Assembly (NCBI GenBank): GCA_027487245.1
Contig: JAIYDY010000118.1
Span: 1-51,539, forward strand
DNA length: 51,539 bases
Direction of reading: 5' to 3'
DNA from: Hyphomicrobiales bacterium
GTDB lineage: Bacteria; Pseudomonadota; Alphaproteobacteria; Rhizobiales; Beijerinckiaceae
Positions 33,416-41,279 of the stretch are shown here, piece by piece. The notes under the pieces were generated by a model that was not told the DNA's origin, did not search any database, and saw only the letters and a program-made list of their open reading frames with translations. Numbering within the stretch: position 1 is the stretch's first letter; every line of letters begins with the position of its first letter. The position numbers and the translations under genes were made by a program.

Positions 33416-34163
33416 GCCGGAAACTGCAATGGAGATGCCGAGCGCTCAGCCCATGACCGTCGGCTTCCGGCCGCTCTACCGGCAGGTCAAGGACGAGTTC
33501 GTGAAGCGTATGGTCGACGGTGTCTGGCCGGCGGGGTTCCTGCTGCCGAGCGAGGGCCAGCTGGCGCAGGAGGTTGGCGTCAGCCAGGGCACGGTGCGCA
33601 AGGCGCTGGACGAGCTGGCCGGGGAGAACCTGCTGGTGCGCCAGCAGGGGCGCGGCACGTTCGTGGCCCAACACGACGAAAAACGCATCCTTTTCCAGTT
33701 CTTCAAGCTGGTCCCCGATGACGGCATCGCGCGCTTCCCCGAAAGCGTGGTGCTGGAGGCCAGCACCTTTCCCGCCACCGAAACCGAACGCGAACAGCTC
33801 GGTCTTGGCCCCGGAGCAAGGGTGGCGCGGGTGCGGCGGATGCGCGCCATCGACGATGTGCCGATGATCATCGAAACCCTGTCGCTGCCCGACGCCATGT
33901 TCCCCGGCATCACCGACGGGCCGGTACCGAACAGCCTTTATGCATTCTATGCAGAGCGCCATGGCGTGACCATCGCCCATGCCCGCGAGAAGCTGAAGGC
34001 GATCACACTCAACGCCGAGGATGCCGCGATCCTGCGCAAGCCACCGGGCCATCCGGCCTTGATGGTGCAGCGGCTGGCGCTGTCGCTGGAAGCCAAGCCG
34101 GTCGAATGGCGCGTCAGCCTTTGCCTGACCGATGATGCGCACTATCTCTCGTTCATGCGCTGA
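33402..34163 (+). CDS. suyR: GntR/HutC-family transcriptional regulator (SuyR-like)
   Basis: This protein of up to 253 residues has an N-terminal winged helix PLYRQVKDEFVKRMVDGVWPAGFLLPSEGQLAQEVGVSQGTVRKALDELAGENLLVRQQGRGTFVA and a C-terminal UTRA effector domain (from about residue 100). HutC-type regulators bind short palindromes and release on binding a small ligand. ATG 33402 directly abuts the palindrome and has no Shine-Dalgarno sequence; ATG 33429 (after CGGAAA) or 33453 are real alternatives, both leaving the DNA-binding domain intact. Being divergent from suyA and next to the operator, it most likely represses the sulfolactate operon, and by shared operator the sulfoquinovose genes too. 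The effector could be sulfolactate or another C3/C6 sulfonate. Confidence 0.88.
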   Translation: MTSDKPETAMEMPSAQPMTVGFRPLYRQVKDEFVKRMVDGVWPAGFLLPSEGQLAQEVGVSQGTVRKALDELAGENLLVRQQGRGTFVAQHDEKRILFQFFKLVPDDGIARFPESVVLEASTFPATETEREQLGLGPGARVARVRRMRAIDDVPMIIETLSLPDAMFPGITDGPVPNSLYAFYAERHGVTIAHAREKLKAITLNAEDAAILRKPPGHPALMVQRLALSLEAKPVEWRVSLCLTDDAHYLSFMR

Positions 34164-34210
34164 CAAAACGCCATCACCTACGACAAGAAACCACCATAGG
34201 GAGAACTGAC

Positions 34211-35248
34211 ATGACCACCACCGACAACACACAGCCGCCCCGCATCAGCGCCTCGCGCCGCGCCGGGCTGGCCTTCGTAGCCAGTGCCCTCGCGGTCGGC
34301 TTCGCCGGGCTTGCCGCCACCCCCGTGCTTGCACAGGGCTTTCCTAACCGGCAGATCACGCTGGTGGTGCCGTTCGCGGCAGGCGGGCCGAGCGATGTCA
34401 TCGGCCGGCTGGTGGCCGAGCACATGAGCCGCACGCTGGGCCAGCAGGTGATCGTCGAGAACGTGGCAGGCGCCGGGGGCACCACGGGCGCAGCGCGCGT
34501 TGCCAGCGCACCGGCGGATGGCCATACCGTCCTGATCCATCATCTGGCGCTGAAGGCGGCGCCTGCGCTCTACAACAACCTGCGCTACGATACGGCGACC
34601 GCGTTCGAGCCGCTGGGCATGATCAATACCGGGCCGATGGTGATCACCGGCAAACTCGACCTTGCCCCAAAGACCGCCGCCGAGTTCTTTGCCCATGCCA
34701 AGGCGCAAGGCGACAAGCTGACCATGGCCCATGCCGGCGTCGGCTCGAACTCGCACCTTTGCATCATCCTGATGGGCCAGGCGGTCGGCTCCAAGCCGAC
34801 GCAAGTGGCTTATCGCGGCACCGGGCCCGCCATGAACGATCTTGTCGGCGGGCAGGTCGATGCGCTCTGCGACCAGTCGACCACGGCGGTGCCGCAGGTG
34901 CAGGGCGGCAAGATCCGCGCCTATGCCGTGACCTCAACCGAGCGGCTCGACGTGATCAAGGATGTGCCGACGACGCGCGAGGCTGGCACGCCGATCGACA
35001 TGACGATCTGGCACGGACTCTATGCGCCGAAGGGCACGCTGGCAGAGGCAGTCACCAGGCTCAGCACCGCCCTGCAGGCGGCGATGAAGGATGACGGCAT
35101 CAACGCACGCTTCGCCTCCTTCGGCACCACGGCCTTCCCCGAAGCCCAACGCACGCCCGCCGCGCACAAGGCAGCGTTTGACGCCGAAATCGCCAAGTGG
35201 GCGAAGGCGCTGAAGGAAGCCGGGGTCAACCCGGCTGCCGCGAACTGA
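34211..35248 (+). CDS. Tripartite tricarboxylate transporter binding protein (TctC/Bug family)
   Basis: This 345-residue exported protein has a twin-Arg-like N-terminus (SRRAG) and a hydrophobic signal ending ATPVLAQG near residue 43. The Bug-family opening FPNRQITLVVPFAAGGPSDVIGRL is followed by IVENVAGAGGTTGAARVASAPADGHT. TctC proteins deliver carboxylates to TctA/TctB membrane partners; in sulfolactate degraders a TTT system (SlcHFG) is used for sulfolactate. No tctA or tctB gene is in the window. AGGGAGA lies 7 nt before ATG 34211, and the gene follows the regulator by 47 bp, probably in one transcript. Confidence 0.88.
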   Translation: MTTTDNTQPPRISASRRAGLAFVASALAVGFAGLAATPVLAQGFPNRQITLVVPFAAGGPSDVIGRLVAEHMSRTLGQQVIVENVAGAGGTTGAARVASAPADGHTVLIHHLALKAAPALYNNLRYDTATAFEPLGMINTGPMVITGKLDLAPKTAAEFFAHAKAQGDKLTMAHAGVGSNSHLCIILMGQAVGSKPTQVAYRGTGPAMNDLVGGQVDALCDQSTTAVPQVQGGKIRAYAVTSTERLDVIKDVPTTREAGTPIDMTIWHGLYAPKGTLAEAVTRLSTALQAAMKDDGINARFASFGTTAFPEAQRTPAAHKAAFDAEIAKWAKALKEAGVNPAAAN

Positions 35249-35296
35249 GCGGCGCGGGGCGGGCAAAAGCCCGGAAAAAGCCCTGAGGCAACACTT

Positions 35297-35336
35297 GCGA
35301 GGGCAGGCGATCAGAGCGTGATCGCCCTGCCCTCGC
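35297..35336. other. 17-bp hairpin across the stop codon of the Gfo/Idh/MocA gene
   Basis: GCGAGGGCAGGCGATCA (35297-35313) pairs with TGATCGCCCTGCCCTCGC (35319-35336) with one bulged base and a 5-nt loop. The minus-strand stop codon lies at 35311-35313, so the last codons of the gene form one arm. No T-run follows on either strand. It may protect the 3' end of the operon mRNA or stop convergent transcription from the TctC gene. Confidence 0.5.
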
Positions 35337-36420
35337 GGATCGACTGCTCGGCGGCAAGGCCGATGCGCACGGCGGTGAGCCCGTCGGCAAGGGTGACATC
35401 CACCGCCCCGCCCTCGCGCACGACGCGGTTGAAGCCCATGTGCTGGTAGTAAGTCGAGCCGTGGTGATCGCCGGCTTTCAGGATCGTCTCGTCGACATGG
35501 ACGGTGCGGCGCTGCGGATTTTTCGGCGCGCGCGGCGAGACCAGGATTTCGCTGGCCCGTTCCCCGCCGCCCGGCCAGAAGCGGGCCGGGCCGGGCACGA
35601 AGGCCTCGACCTTGCCAGCCGAGCCTGTGGCCGCCAGCTCCTCCTGCCAATAGGAGCCCTCGGCGAACATGCACAGGTCGAGCAGCGCCCGGATGCCGGA
35701 GCGGAAGTCGACGATGACGAAAGCGTTGTCGAGGATATCGGGCACGCGCCCGTCGTAAAGCTCGTCCTTGTGGTTCACGTCGGCGGCACCGGAGGCGTAG
35801 ACGCGGACCGGCTCATCCTGGGCGACCAGTCGCATCAGATCGAAGAAATGGCAGCACTTTTCGACCAGCGTGCCGCCGGTGCGCTCGGAAAAGCGGTTCC
35901 AGTCACCCACCTTGGCAAGGAACGGGAAGCGGTGCTCGCGGATGGCGAACATCTTCAGCTGCCCGACCGTGCCGGCACGCACCTCGCCGATCAGTTCGGC
36001 CACGGGCGGCATGTAGCGATATTCCATCGCCACCCAGATCGGGGCCTTGTGGGCCGCGCCGGTCACGGCGAGGCGCTCGCAATCGGCAGTGGTGGTGCAG
36101 ACCGGCTTTTCGACCAGCACCGGCAGGGCCTTGGGGGCCGCGAAGATGTCACCCAGGATGGCCATGTGGGTGTCGTTGGGGCTGGCGATGACCAGCGCAT
36201 CGACGAGGCCGGAAGACAGCAAATCCTGGTGGTTGGCAAAGGCGCGCGCCCCGCCGGCAGCGGCGGCAGACAGCGTGCGCTGTTCGGTGTCAGGATCAGA
36301 CACGGCCGTCACCACGGCACCGGGCACCAGCGCCAGATTGCGGATGTGCTCGCGGCCCATCATGCCGGCCCCGATCAGGCCATAGCGAACAGTTTCGGGT
36401 TTTTGCGTGTCTTGCATCAT
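35311..36420 (-). CDS. Gfo/Idh/MocA-family protein, candidate NAD-dependent sulfoquinovosidase
   Basis: This 369-residue protein has the N-terminal Rossmann motif GLIGAGMMGREHIRN, the family EKPVCTT segment and a C-terminal alpha/beta domain with GGTLVEKCCHFFDLMRLV. Most relatives are sugar dehydrogenases, but a branch (GH188) uses NAD+ as cofactor to hydrolyse sulfoquinovosides and sits at the entry of sulfoquinovose loci. No GH31 sulfoquinovosidase (YihQ) is found here, so this gene is the best candidate for releasing SQ from sulfoquinovosyl glycerol. That is inference from context; it might instead oxidise a sugar. ATG 36420 overlaps the isomerase stop (ATGA). The longer upstream frame is only a shadow of the isomerase gene. 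Confidence 0.75.
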   Translation of the reverse strand: MMQDTQKPETVRYGLIGAGMMGREHIRNLALVPGAVVTAVSDPDTEQRTLSAAAAGGARAFANHQDLLSSGLVDALVIASPNDTHMAILGDIFAAPKALPVLVEKPVCTTTADCERLAVTGAAHKAPIWVAMEYRYMPPVAELIGEVRAGTVGQLKMFAIREHRFPFLAKVGDWNRFSERTGGTLVEKCCHFFDLMRLVAQDEPVRVYASGAADVNHKDELYDGRVPDILDNAFVIVDFRSGIRALLDLCMFAEGSYWQEELAATGSAGKVEAFVPGPARFWPGGGERASEILVSPRAPKNPQRRTVHVDETILKAGDHHGSTYYQHMGFNRVVREGGAVDVTLADGLTAVRIGLAAEQSIREGRAITL

Positions 36421-37814
36421 GCCAGCTCCACCACAGGCAGCCCCATTGCCTCGCCGAGCGCGCGCAGCACGCCGCGATGCTCGCCATAGACCAGCGCGAC
36501 ATGGTGTTCGAGGCCGAACTCCATCATCGCCTCGGTGACATCCTCGGTGCTGCGATCGAAGCGGATCACGCCGGAGGTGCCGGTGAAGCTCATCGGGGCC
36601 GCGATCATCTCGCCGCCAGCCAGGATCATCGTGGTCCGCCCGCGCGCCTGGCTGATGCGCGCGATGCTGACGCGGCCGGGCTTTAGCGTGAACTCCTGAA
36701 GCAGCGGCATCTTGCGGTTGGAATGCAGCTGGGCGCGTGGCTGCACCGCCGGATCGGCCATGGAGAGCGGAGCCGAGCCGCAATGCCAGAACACGCCGGT
36801 GTTGCCGGCGCTGTCCATGTCGACGATGTCGACCAGCCAGGCCGGTGCACCTGCCACCTCCTGAAGAAGCATCGCGGTCAGCGCGCCGTAGACATCCGCC
36901 TCGCAGGCGCAGGGCGTGCGGGCTTCGGTGAGCAGGCCCATGGGCCCACAGGCCGCGCAGCCATGCTCGGTGAACATTTCGGGCCAGCAGCGCACGGCCA
37001 GGGCCGAACAGCCCTTCTGTGCCTTCAGCCCTTCGAGCGCATGGTAGATGCCGAGGCTCCGCTCAAGCTGGGGCTGGTCGACCGCGTCAAGCCCCGTGAG
37101 CTTGCCGGCGACATCGGCGCGCGTGGCGGCGATGCGCTCTGCCGGCACAGCCCTTGCCGCCGCAAACAGGTCGGGCAGGCCGATGGGCTCGACGGCGACA
37201 CCGGCCAGAGCTGCCAGCCGGGCCGGATCGTAGGCGCAGGTATCGAAGCCCGCCGGATGCTCGCCGACCAGACCGATGCTGCGCCCCTTGAGGGCAGCCA
37301 GCACGCGGGCGGCCTGCTCGCGCTCGACAAGGCCCGGTCTGGGGCCGACCGGGAAAGCCGGGTCGCGCTCATCGCCAATCACCAGCCCGCCGATGGCATC
37401 CCCGATCAGGGGAGCGTCCGGCGCCGCATAGAGCCAGCGCAGCGGAATGCCGGCAAGGCCCAGCGCATGGGCAGCCAGATTGAGCCCGCAGAACGAGTTG
37501 AGCCTCAGCCGGCCGCCGGCGCGTGGCTCCGGCACGGCCCAGATGGCCAGCGGCGCGAGATTGTCCTTCGCGATCCGGACCGTCATCGAGGCATCGGTGA
37601 AGGTGACCTGAAGGATCAGCAAAAGGTCGATCTTCTCGCGCTTGAGCTCGGCGAGCGCCGCCTCTGCCGCAGCGCCATCGAACAGCAGCGCGCGCGAGCC
37701 GATGATGCGATGGCCGGTCGCTTCCAGTGCCTTGAAGCAGGCGGCCGCCATCTCTTCGGCATAGGGCACATCAAAGGTCGGGCGGGCCAGCGGCAGAACG
37801 CCAATCACGGGCAT
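36417..37814 (-). CDS. L-fucose/L-arabinose isomerase-family protein, candidate sulfoquinovose isomerase
   Basis: This 465-residue protein resembles the fucose/arabinose isomerase fold: MPVIGVLPLARPTFDVPYAEEMAAACF at the start, and a metal-site region CWPEMFTEHGCAACGPMGLLTEARTPCACEADVYGALTAMLLQ typical of the C-terminal domain. In this operon, between a sulfofructose-phosphate aldolase and a MocA-type gene, it most likely converts SQ to sulfofructose, replacing the unrelated YihS of E. coli; similar isomerases occur in Gram-positive SQ pathways. The substrate is not proven. ATG 37814 with GAGGAA upstream is favoured; a TTG at 37829 is the alternative. Confidence 0.75.
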   Translation of the reverse strand: MPVIGVLPLARPTFDVPYAEEMAAACFKALEATGHRIIGSRALLFDGAAAEAALAELKREKIDLLLILQVTFTDASMTVRIAKDNLAPLAIWAVPEPRAGGRLRLNSFCGLNLAAHALGLAGIPLRWLYAAPDAPLIGDAIGGLVIGDERDPAFPVGPRPGLVEREQAARVLAALKGRSIGLVGEHPAGFDTCAYDPARLAALAGVAVEPIGLPDLFAAARAVPAERIAATRADVAGKLTGLDAVDQPQLERSLGIYHALEGLKAQKGCSALAVRCWPEMFTEHGCAACGPMGLLTEARTPCACEADVYGALTAMLLQEVAGAPAWLVDIVDMDSAGNTGVFWHCGSAPLSMADPAVQPRAQLHSNRKMPLLQEFTLKPGRVSIARISQARGRTTMILAGGEMIAAPMSFTGTSGVIRFDRSTEDVTEAMMEFGLEHHVALVYGEHRGVLRALGEAMGLPVVELA

Positions 37815-37832
37815 GTTTTCATTCCTCAATCC

Positions 37833-37860
37833 TAACCTTGAGCCTGTCGAAGGATCGGAT
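37833..37860. repeat. Short interspersed repeat CCTTGAGCCTGTCGAAGGATC
   Basis: The CCTTGAGCCTGTCGAAGG unit is a partial palindrome (CCTT...AAGG) of a kind widespread between alphaproteobacterial genes. It lies in the 73-nt gap between aldolase and isomerase genes. Only one copy is seen here, so the call leans on general knowledge. Confidence 0.4.
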
Positions 37861-37887
37861 GCGTTGGTGTTTCAGATGGCCGAGATC

Positions 37888-38919
37888 TCAGACAACGCCG
37901 TAATGACGCCGGAAGCTGGCATCGGGGTGTTCAACCTCTGCCTTGCCGCCATAGAGCGGGTGGTCGAACCAGGGCGTTCCAGCCTTGTCGGTCAAGGCGT
38001 TCAGTTCCGCCATGTAGGGCAGGCTCTGGGTGCGCAGCCCGTGCCGGATGGCATCCCAGTCGGGGAAGGCCTTGAAGGGCTCGGCCCAGATCGCACGCCC
38101 GGCCAGATAGCCGGAGGCACCGGCGCGGTAGGCATGGTCCATCACGATCTTGAACTCGGCCATCGAGGCCCCGGCCGACAGCATCACCCAGGGACGGCCG
38201 CAGAGCGCGCCCATCTCGTTGAAGAGCTTCTGCGTGATGACACGGTCTGCCTCGGCGATTCCCTTGGCCGGCACCGGGCTTTCGAGCTTGAACACGTCGA
38301 TGCCGTAGTCGGGTTTGGCGAACTCGCGCACACTGTCCAGCACATGGTGGGCGTGCTTGCCCTGCATTTCCACATAGTCGGTGGTCTGGTGGGCATCCCT
38401 GGACAAGGGATAGACCAGAAGCTCGAACAGGAACGGGATGTCATGGCGGGCGCAGGCCTCGCCGATCCGCTTGGTGAAATCCTGCTGGGCCAGATTGACC
38501 GACAGATCGGCATCGGGCCGATACCAGGCCAGCACCTTCACGGCATCGCCGCCGGAGCGCTTGATCTTCTCGACCGACCAGTGGTCGATCTCTGAAGAAA
38601 GCCGGCCCCCGGGCGTCTCGCGGAAGATCGAATCCTCCAGCGTCACGATCAACCCCTTGGCGGGGGAGAGCACCGACAGGCCCTGCGGCAAGGCAAAATG
38701 CGGATCAAGCAGCATGGCCGAGGCATCGGCCTGCAACTCCCTGACCAGCATCAGCTTGAAGCCGGCCACGTCCTCATAGGGCGCTTCGGCGGTGCCGCGC
38801 GCCGTCTTGATCGGGTTCTTGATCGGCGGGCGCTGGTCGACGGCGACCATCTTGAAGCGCCCGCCAGCATCAGCCATGCGCCGCATGCCCCAGAGCTTGC
38901 CCGGTGAAAGTGTTGTCAT
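37888..38919 (-). CDS. 6-deoxy-6-sulfofructose-1-phosphate aldolase, class I (YihT/LacD family)
   Basis: This 343-residue class I aldolase is related to tagatose-bisphosphate aldolase LacD and to E. coli YihT. Shared blocks are MVAVDQRPP (28-32 region), GGDAVKVLAWYRPD, the Schiff-base Lys211 in IDVFKLESPVP and PWVMLSAGASMAEFK...AGASGYLAGRAIWAEPF, which aligns closely with the same part of YihT. It should split sulfofructose-1-phosphate to dihydroxyacetone phosphate and 3-sulfolactaldehyde. The protein is longer than YihT by about 50 residues, mostly at the C-terminus. ATG 38919 lies 10 nt after the kinase stop, with GAGGAA overlapping that stop. Confidence 0.85.
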   Translation of the reverse strand: MTTLSPGKLWGMRRMADAGGRFKMVAVDQRPPIKNPIKTARGTAEAPYEDVAGFKLMLVRELQADASAMLLDPHFALPQGLSVLSPAKGLIVTLEDSIFRETPGGRLSSEIDHWSVEKIKRSGGDAVKVLAWYRPDADLSVNLAQQDFTKRIGEACARHDIPFLFELLVYPLSRDAHQTTDYVEMQGKHAHHVLDSVREFAKPDYGIDVFKLESPVPAKGIAEADRVITQKLFNEMGALCGRPWVMLSAGASMAEFKIVMDHAYRAGASGYLAGRAIWAEPFKAFPDWDAIRHGLRTQSLPYMAELNALTDKAGTPWFDHPLYGGKAEVEHPDASFRRHYGVV

Positions 38920-38929
38920 CGTGCGTTCC

Positions 38930-39850
38930 TCATGTGCGTTCTTGCAGAAATTGTTCGACCTCGGCGCGTGTGGGCGCGCCTTTACGGCCGCCAAAACGCG
39001 TGCATTTGATGGCAGCTGCGGCATTGGCGAAGCGCACGGCCTGAATCTCGGGCTGCTGCTCGGCAAGGGCGAGGGCAAAGGCCCCGTGCCAGACATCGCC
39101 GGCCCCGAGCGTGTCCACCACCGGCACCTCGAATGCGGGCACATGGCGGATCTCGCCGTGATCGCAGACCCAGACGCCACGCTCGCCGGCCGTCACGGCC
39201 AGCCAGCAGCAGCCCGGCGTGAAGCTGGACAGGGCCAAGCGCATGTCCTTGAGCCCGGTCTGCTCCTGAAGGCCGATCTCGCTGAAAGCGACATGGGTCG
39301 CGGCGGTCAGCAGGCAGGGATCAGCCGGCTTGCGGTCCCCGTCCAGAACGGCGGGGATGCCGGCGCCGCGTGCGAGCTGGAACAGATGCAGCGCACCCTC
39401 CTCCCAGCGCGTGTCGCCCAGCACGGCCCCTGTTCCAGGCGGCAGCAGCTGCGGCAGCCATGGCGGCTCGGTCGGCATGTCGGGGTCGGAATAGGACATG
39501 ATCATGCGCTCACCAGCCTTGTCGACCATGATGGCGGAGACCGGTGTGCGCCGGCCGGCCTCGGCCAGCGAGGCGGCGACATCGACACCCTCGCGGGCCA
39601 GCCCGGTGCGGACGGCGTCGCCTGTCAGGTCGTCGCCAAGGCGGGTGAGCAGGCTTGCCGCCCCTCCGAGCCGGGCAATCGCCACGGCCGCATTCGCCGC
39701 GATGCCGCCACCCTGCACCTCGAGAGCGGACGCCCGATACTTCTTGCCCTCCGTCGGCAGGGTCTCGACGCCATAGATGTAGTCGAGCGTGGCGATGCCG
39801 ATGCAGATCACGCTGGATCCGGGCAGATGTGCCATGGAGGGCTCGGACAT
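38930..39850 (-). CDS. 6-deoxy-6-sulfofructose kinase (PfkB family, YihV-like)
   Basis: This 306-residue PfkB/ribokinase-fold protein shows strong similarity to E. coli YihV in recognisable stretches: IGIATLDYIYGVETLPTEGKKYRA, SAIMVDKAGERMIMSY, LGDTRWEEGALHLF, AVLDGD, HVAFSEIGLQ and VVDTLGAGDVWHGAFALAL with the catalytic Asp, then AAAIKCTRFGGRKGAPT. It should phosphorylate sulfofructose with ATP. The resemblance extends beyond generic PfkB motifs, which makes the sulfosugar assignment for the whole operon more credible. ATG 39850 has GGAAG about 6 nt upstream; ATG 39835 is an alternative. First gene of the kinase-aldolase-isomerase-MocA operon. Confidence 0.88.
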   Translation of the reverse strand: MSEPSMAHLPGSSVICIGIATLDYIYGVETLPTEGKKYRASALEVQGGGIAANAAVAIARLGGAASLLTRLGDDLTGDAVRTGLAREGVDVAASLAEAGRRTPVSAIMVDKAGERMIMSYSDPDMPTEPPWLPQLLPPGTGAVLGDTRWEEGALHLFQLARGAGIPAVLDGDRKPADPCLLTAATHVAFSEIGLQEQTGLKDMRLALSSFTPGCCWLAVTAGERGVWVCDHGEIRHVPAFEVPVVDTLGAGDVWHGAFALALAEQQPEIQAVRFANAAAAIKCTRFGGRKGAPTRAEVEQFLQERT

Positions 39851-39994
39851 GTTGGCTTCCGGTCTGGTCCTGTCAGGACGGCCCCGCACGGGTGCCTGGC
39901 GAAGCCCTCGCAGGCCTGCACAATGGCACCGGTGCCCGACCGGCCCGGAGACCATCCTTCTAACCGGCACGTCGCCAAACCTCAAGGGTCTTCT

Positions 39995-40008
39995 ATCTTA
40001 TATAAGAC
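39995..40008. promoter_or_regulatory. Second copy of the GntR-type palindrome
   Basis: ATCTTATATAAGAC matches the suyA-site palindrome GTCTTATATAAGAC at 13 of 14 positions. It lies in the 278-bp divergent region between the kinase (146 bp from its ATG) and the ABC ATPase gene (120 bp from its GTG). TATAAG inside it could be a -10 on either strand, but no matching -35 stands out. It probably lets the regulator at 33402 control both sulfoquinovose operons. Confidence 0.75.
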
Positions 40009-40013
40009 TTGAG

Positions 40014-40036
40014 TTATGCCACGAAAGTGGGCATAA
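40014..40036 (+). other. Leader hairpin upstream of the sugar ABC operon
   Basis: TTATGCCAC-GAAA-GTGGGCATAA forms a 9-bp stem with one bulged G and a GAAA tetraloop, just downstream of the palindrome. It is probably in the 5' untranslated region of the transporter mRNA and might stabilise it. Confidence 0.4.
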
Positions 40037-40128
40037 GGAGAGTGGAGGATGGCGGCCATCGGGCATAGCCGGCTTCCGTCACACCAAGGCGCACGACAGA
40101 GGCGCCGTGAAACATGAGGGAGAGGCGC

Positions 40129-41220
40129 GTGGCAGCGGTGACCATCCGCAAGGTCCGCAAGGTCTTCGGCAAGGTGGAAGTGATCCACGGCGTCGATCTG
40201 ACCTTCCAGGACGGTGAGTTCGTGGTGCTTGTCGGCCCGTCGGGCTGCGGCAAATCCACCCTTCTGCGCATGATCGCGGGTCTTGAATCCGTGACCGACG
40301 GCGAGATCGACATCGGCGGCGTCGTGGTCAACGACTTTGCCCCGCGCGACCGTGACATCGCCATGGTGTTCCAGGATTACGCGCTCTATCCCCACAAGAG
40401 CGTCTACGACAACATGGGCTTCGGCCTGAAGATGCGTGGTGCTTCCCCGTCCGAGATTGCCGAGCGCGTCAAGGAAGCAGCGGACGTGCTCCAGATCGGG
40501 CACCTGCTCGACCGCAGGCCGGGCCAACTCTCCGGCGGCCAGCGCCAGCGCGTGGCCATGGGGCGCGCCATCGTGCGCCGACCCCGCGTGTTCCTGTTTG
40601 ACGAGCCCTTGTCCAACCTCGATGCCCAGTTGCGCGCCGAGGTCAGGATCGAGATCAAGAAGCTGCACCAGCGCTTTGGCACCACCATCGTCTACGTCAC
40701 GCATGACCAGGTCGAAGCGATGACGCTGGCCGACCGCATCGCGGTGCTGCGCGGCGGCGTTCTGGAACAGTTCGCCACGCCCGACGACATCTACAACAAG
40801 CCGGCCTCGAAGTTCGTGGCGGGGTTCATGGGCTCGCCGCCGATGAGCTTTGCACGGCTGACCGCCAGCGCCGACGGCAAGACCCTGGCCATGCCATCGG
40901 GCACCGTCCTGCCAGCCCGTGGCGGGCTGGTGATGGGCGGGCTGAGCGGCGGCAAGAGCTATGATGCCGGCTTCCGGCCCGAGCATGTCAAGCTTGGCGC
41001 GGACGCGCTGCCGGGCGGCGTCAACACCACCGCGCGGGTTGAAATTCTCGAACCGCTCGGCGCCGAGACGCTGGCGCTGCTGACGGTGGGTGGAGCTGTC
41101 CTGACCGGACGCTTTCCCCCGCAGGCCGGGGTCAAGTCCGGCGACGAGGTGACCGTGTCCCTCGGCGCTGCCGACATGCACCTGTTCGATACCGAGACCG
41201 GGCGGGCGCTGGTGGCCTGA
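40129..41220 (+). CDS. Sugar ABC transporter ATP-binding protein (UgpC/MalK family)
   Basis: This 363-residue CUT1-type ATPase has Walker A GPSGCGKST, the Q-loop MVFQDYALYP, signature LSGGQRQRVAMGRA, Walker B VFLFDEPLSNLD and the H-loop VTHDQVEA. A C-terminal regulatory TOBE region follows from about residue 235. GTG 40129 with GGGAGAGG upstream gives the family start MAAVTIRKVRKVFG; ATG 40114 is the alternative and overlaps that ribosome-binding site. It energises the importer formed by the next three genes; in this context the sugar is probably SQ or sulfoquinovosyl glycerol. Confidence 0.93.
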   Translation: MAAVTIRKVRKVFGKVEVIHGVDLTFQDGEFVVLVGPSGCGKSTLLRMIAGLESVTDGEIDIGGVVVNDFAPRDRDIAMVFQDYALYPHKSVYDNMGFGLKMRGASPSEIAERVKEAADVLQIGHLLDRRPGQLSGGQRQRVAMGRAIVRRPRVFLFDEPLSNLDAQLRAEVRIEIKKLHQRFGTTIVYVTHDQVEAMTLADRIAVLRGGVLEQFATPDDIYNKPASKFVAGFMGSPPMSFARLTASADGKTLAMPSGTVLPARGGLVMGGLSGGKSYDAGFRPEHVKLGADALPGGVNTTARVEILEPLGAETLALLTVGGAVLTGRFPPQAGVKSGDEVTVSLGAADMHLFDTETGRALVA

Positions 41221-41279
41221 GCGGCCAGTGGCACCGACTGAAACCATCCAAAAGCAACCGTCCAAGGGAGGACATCGTC

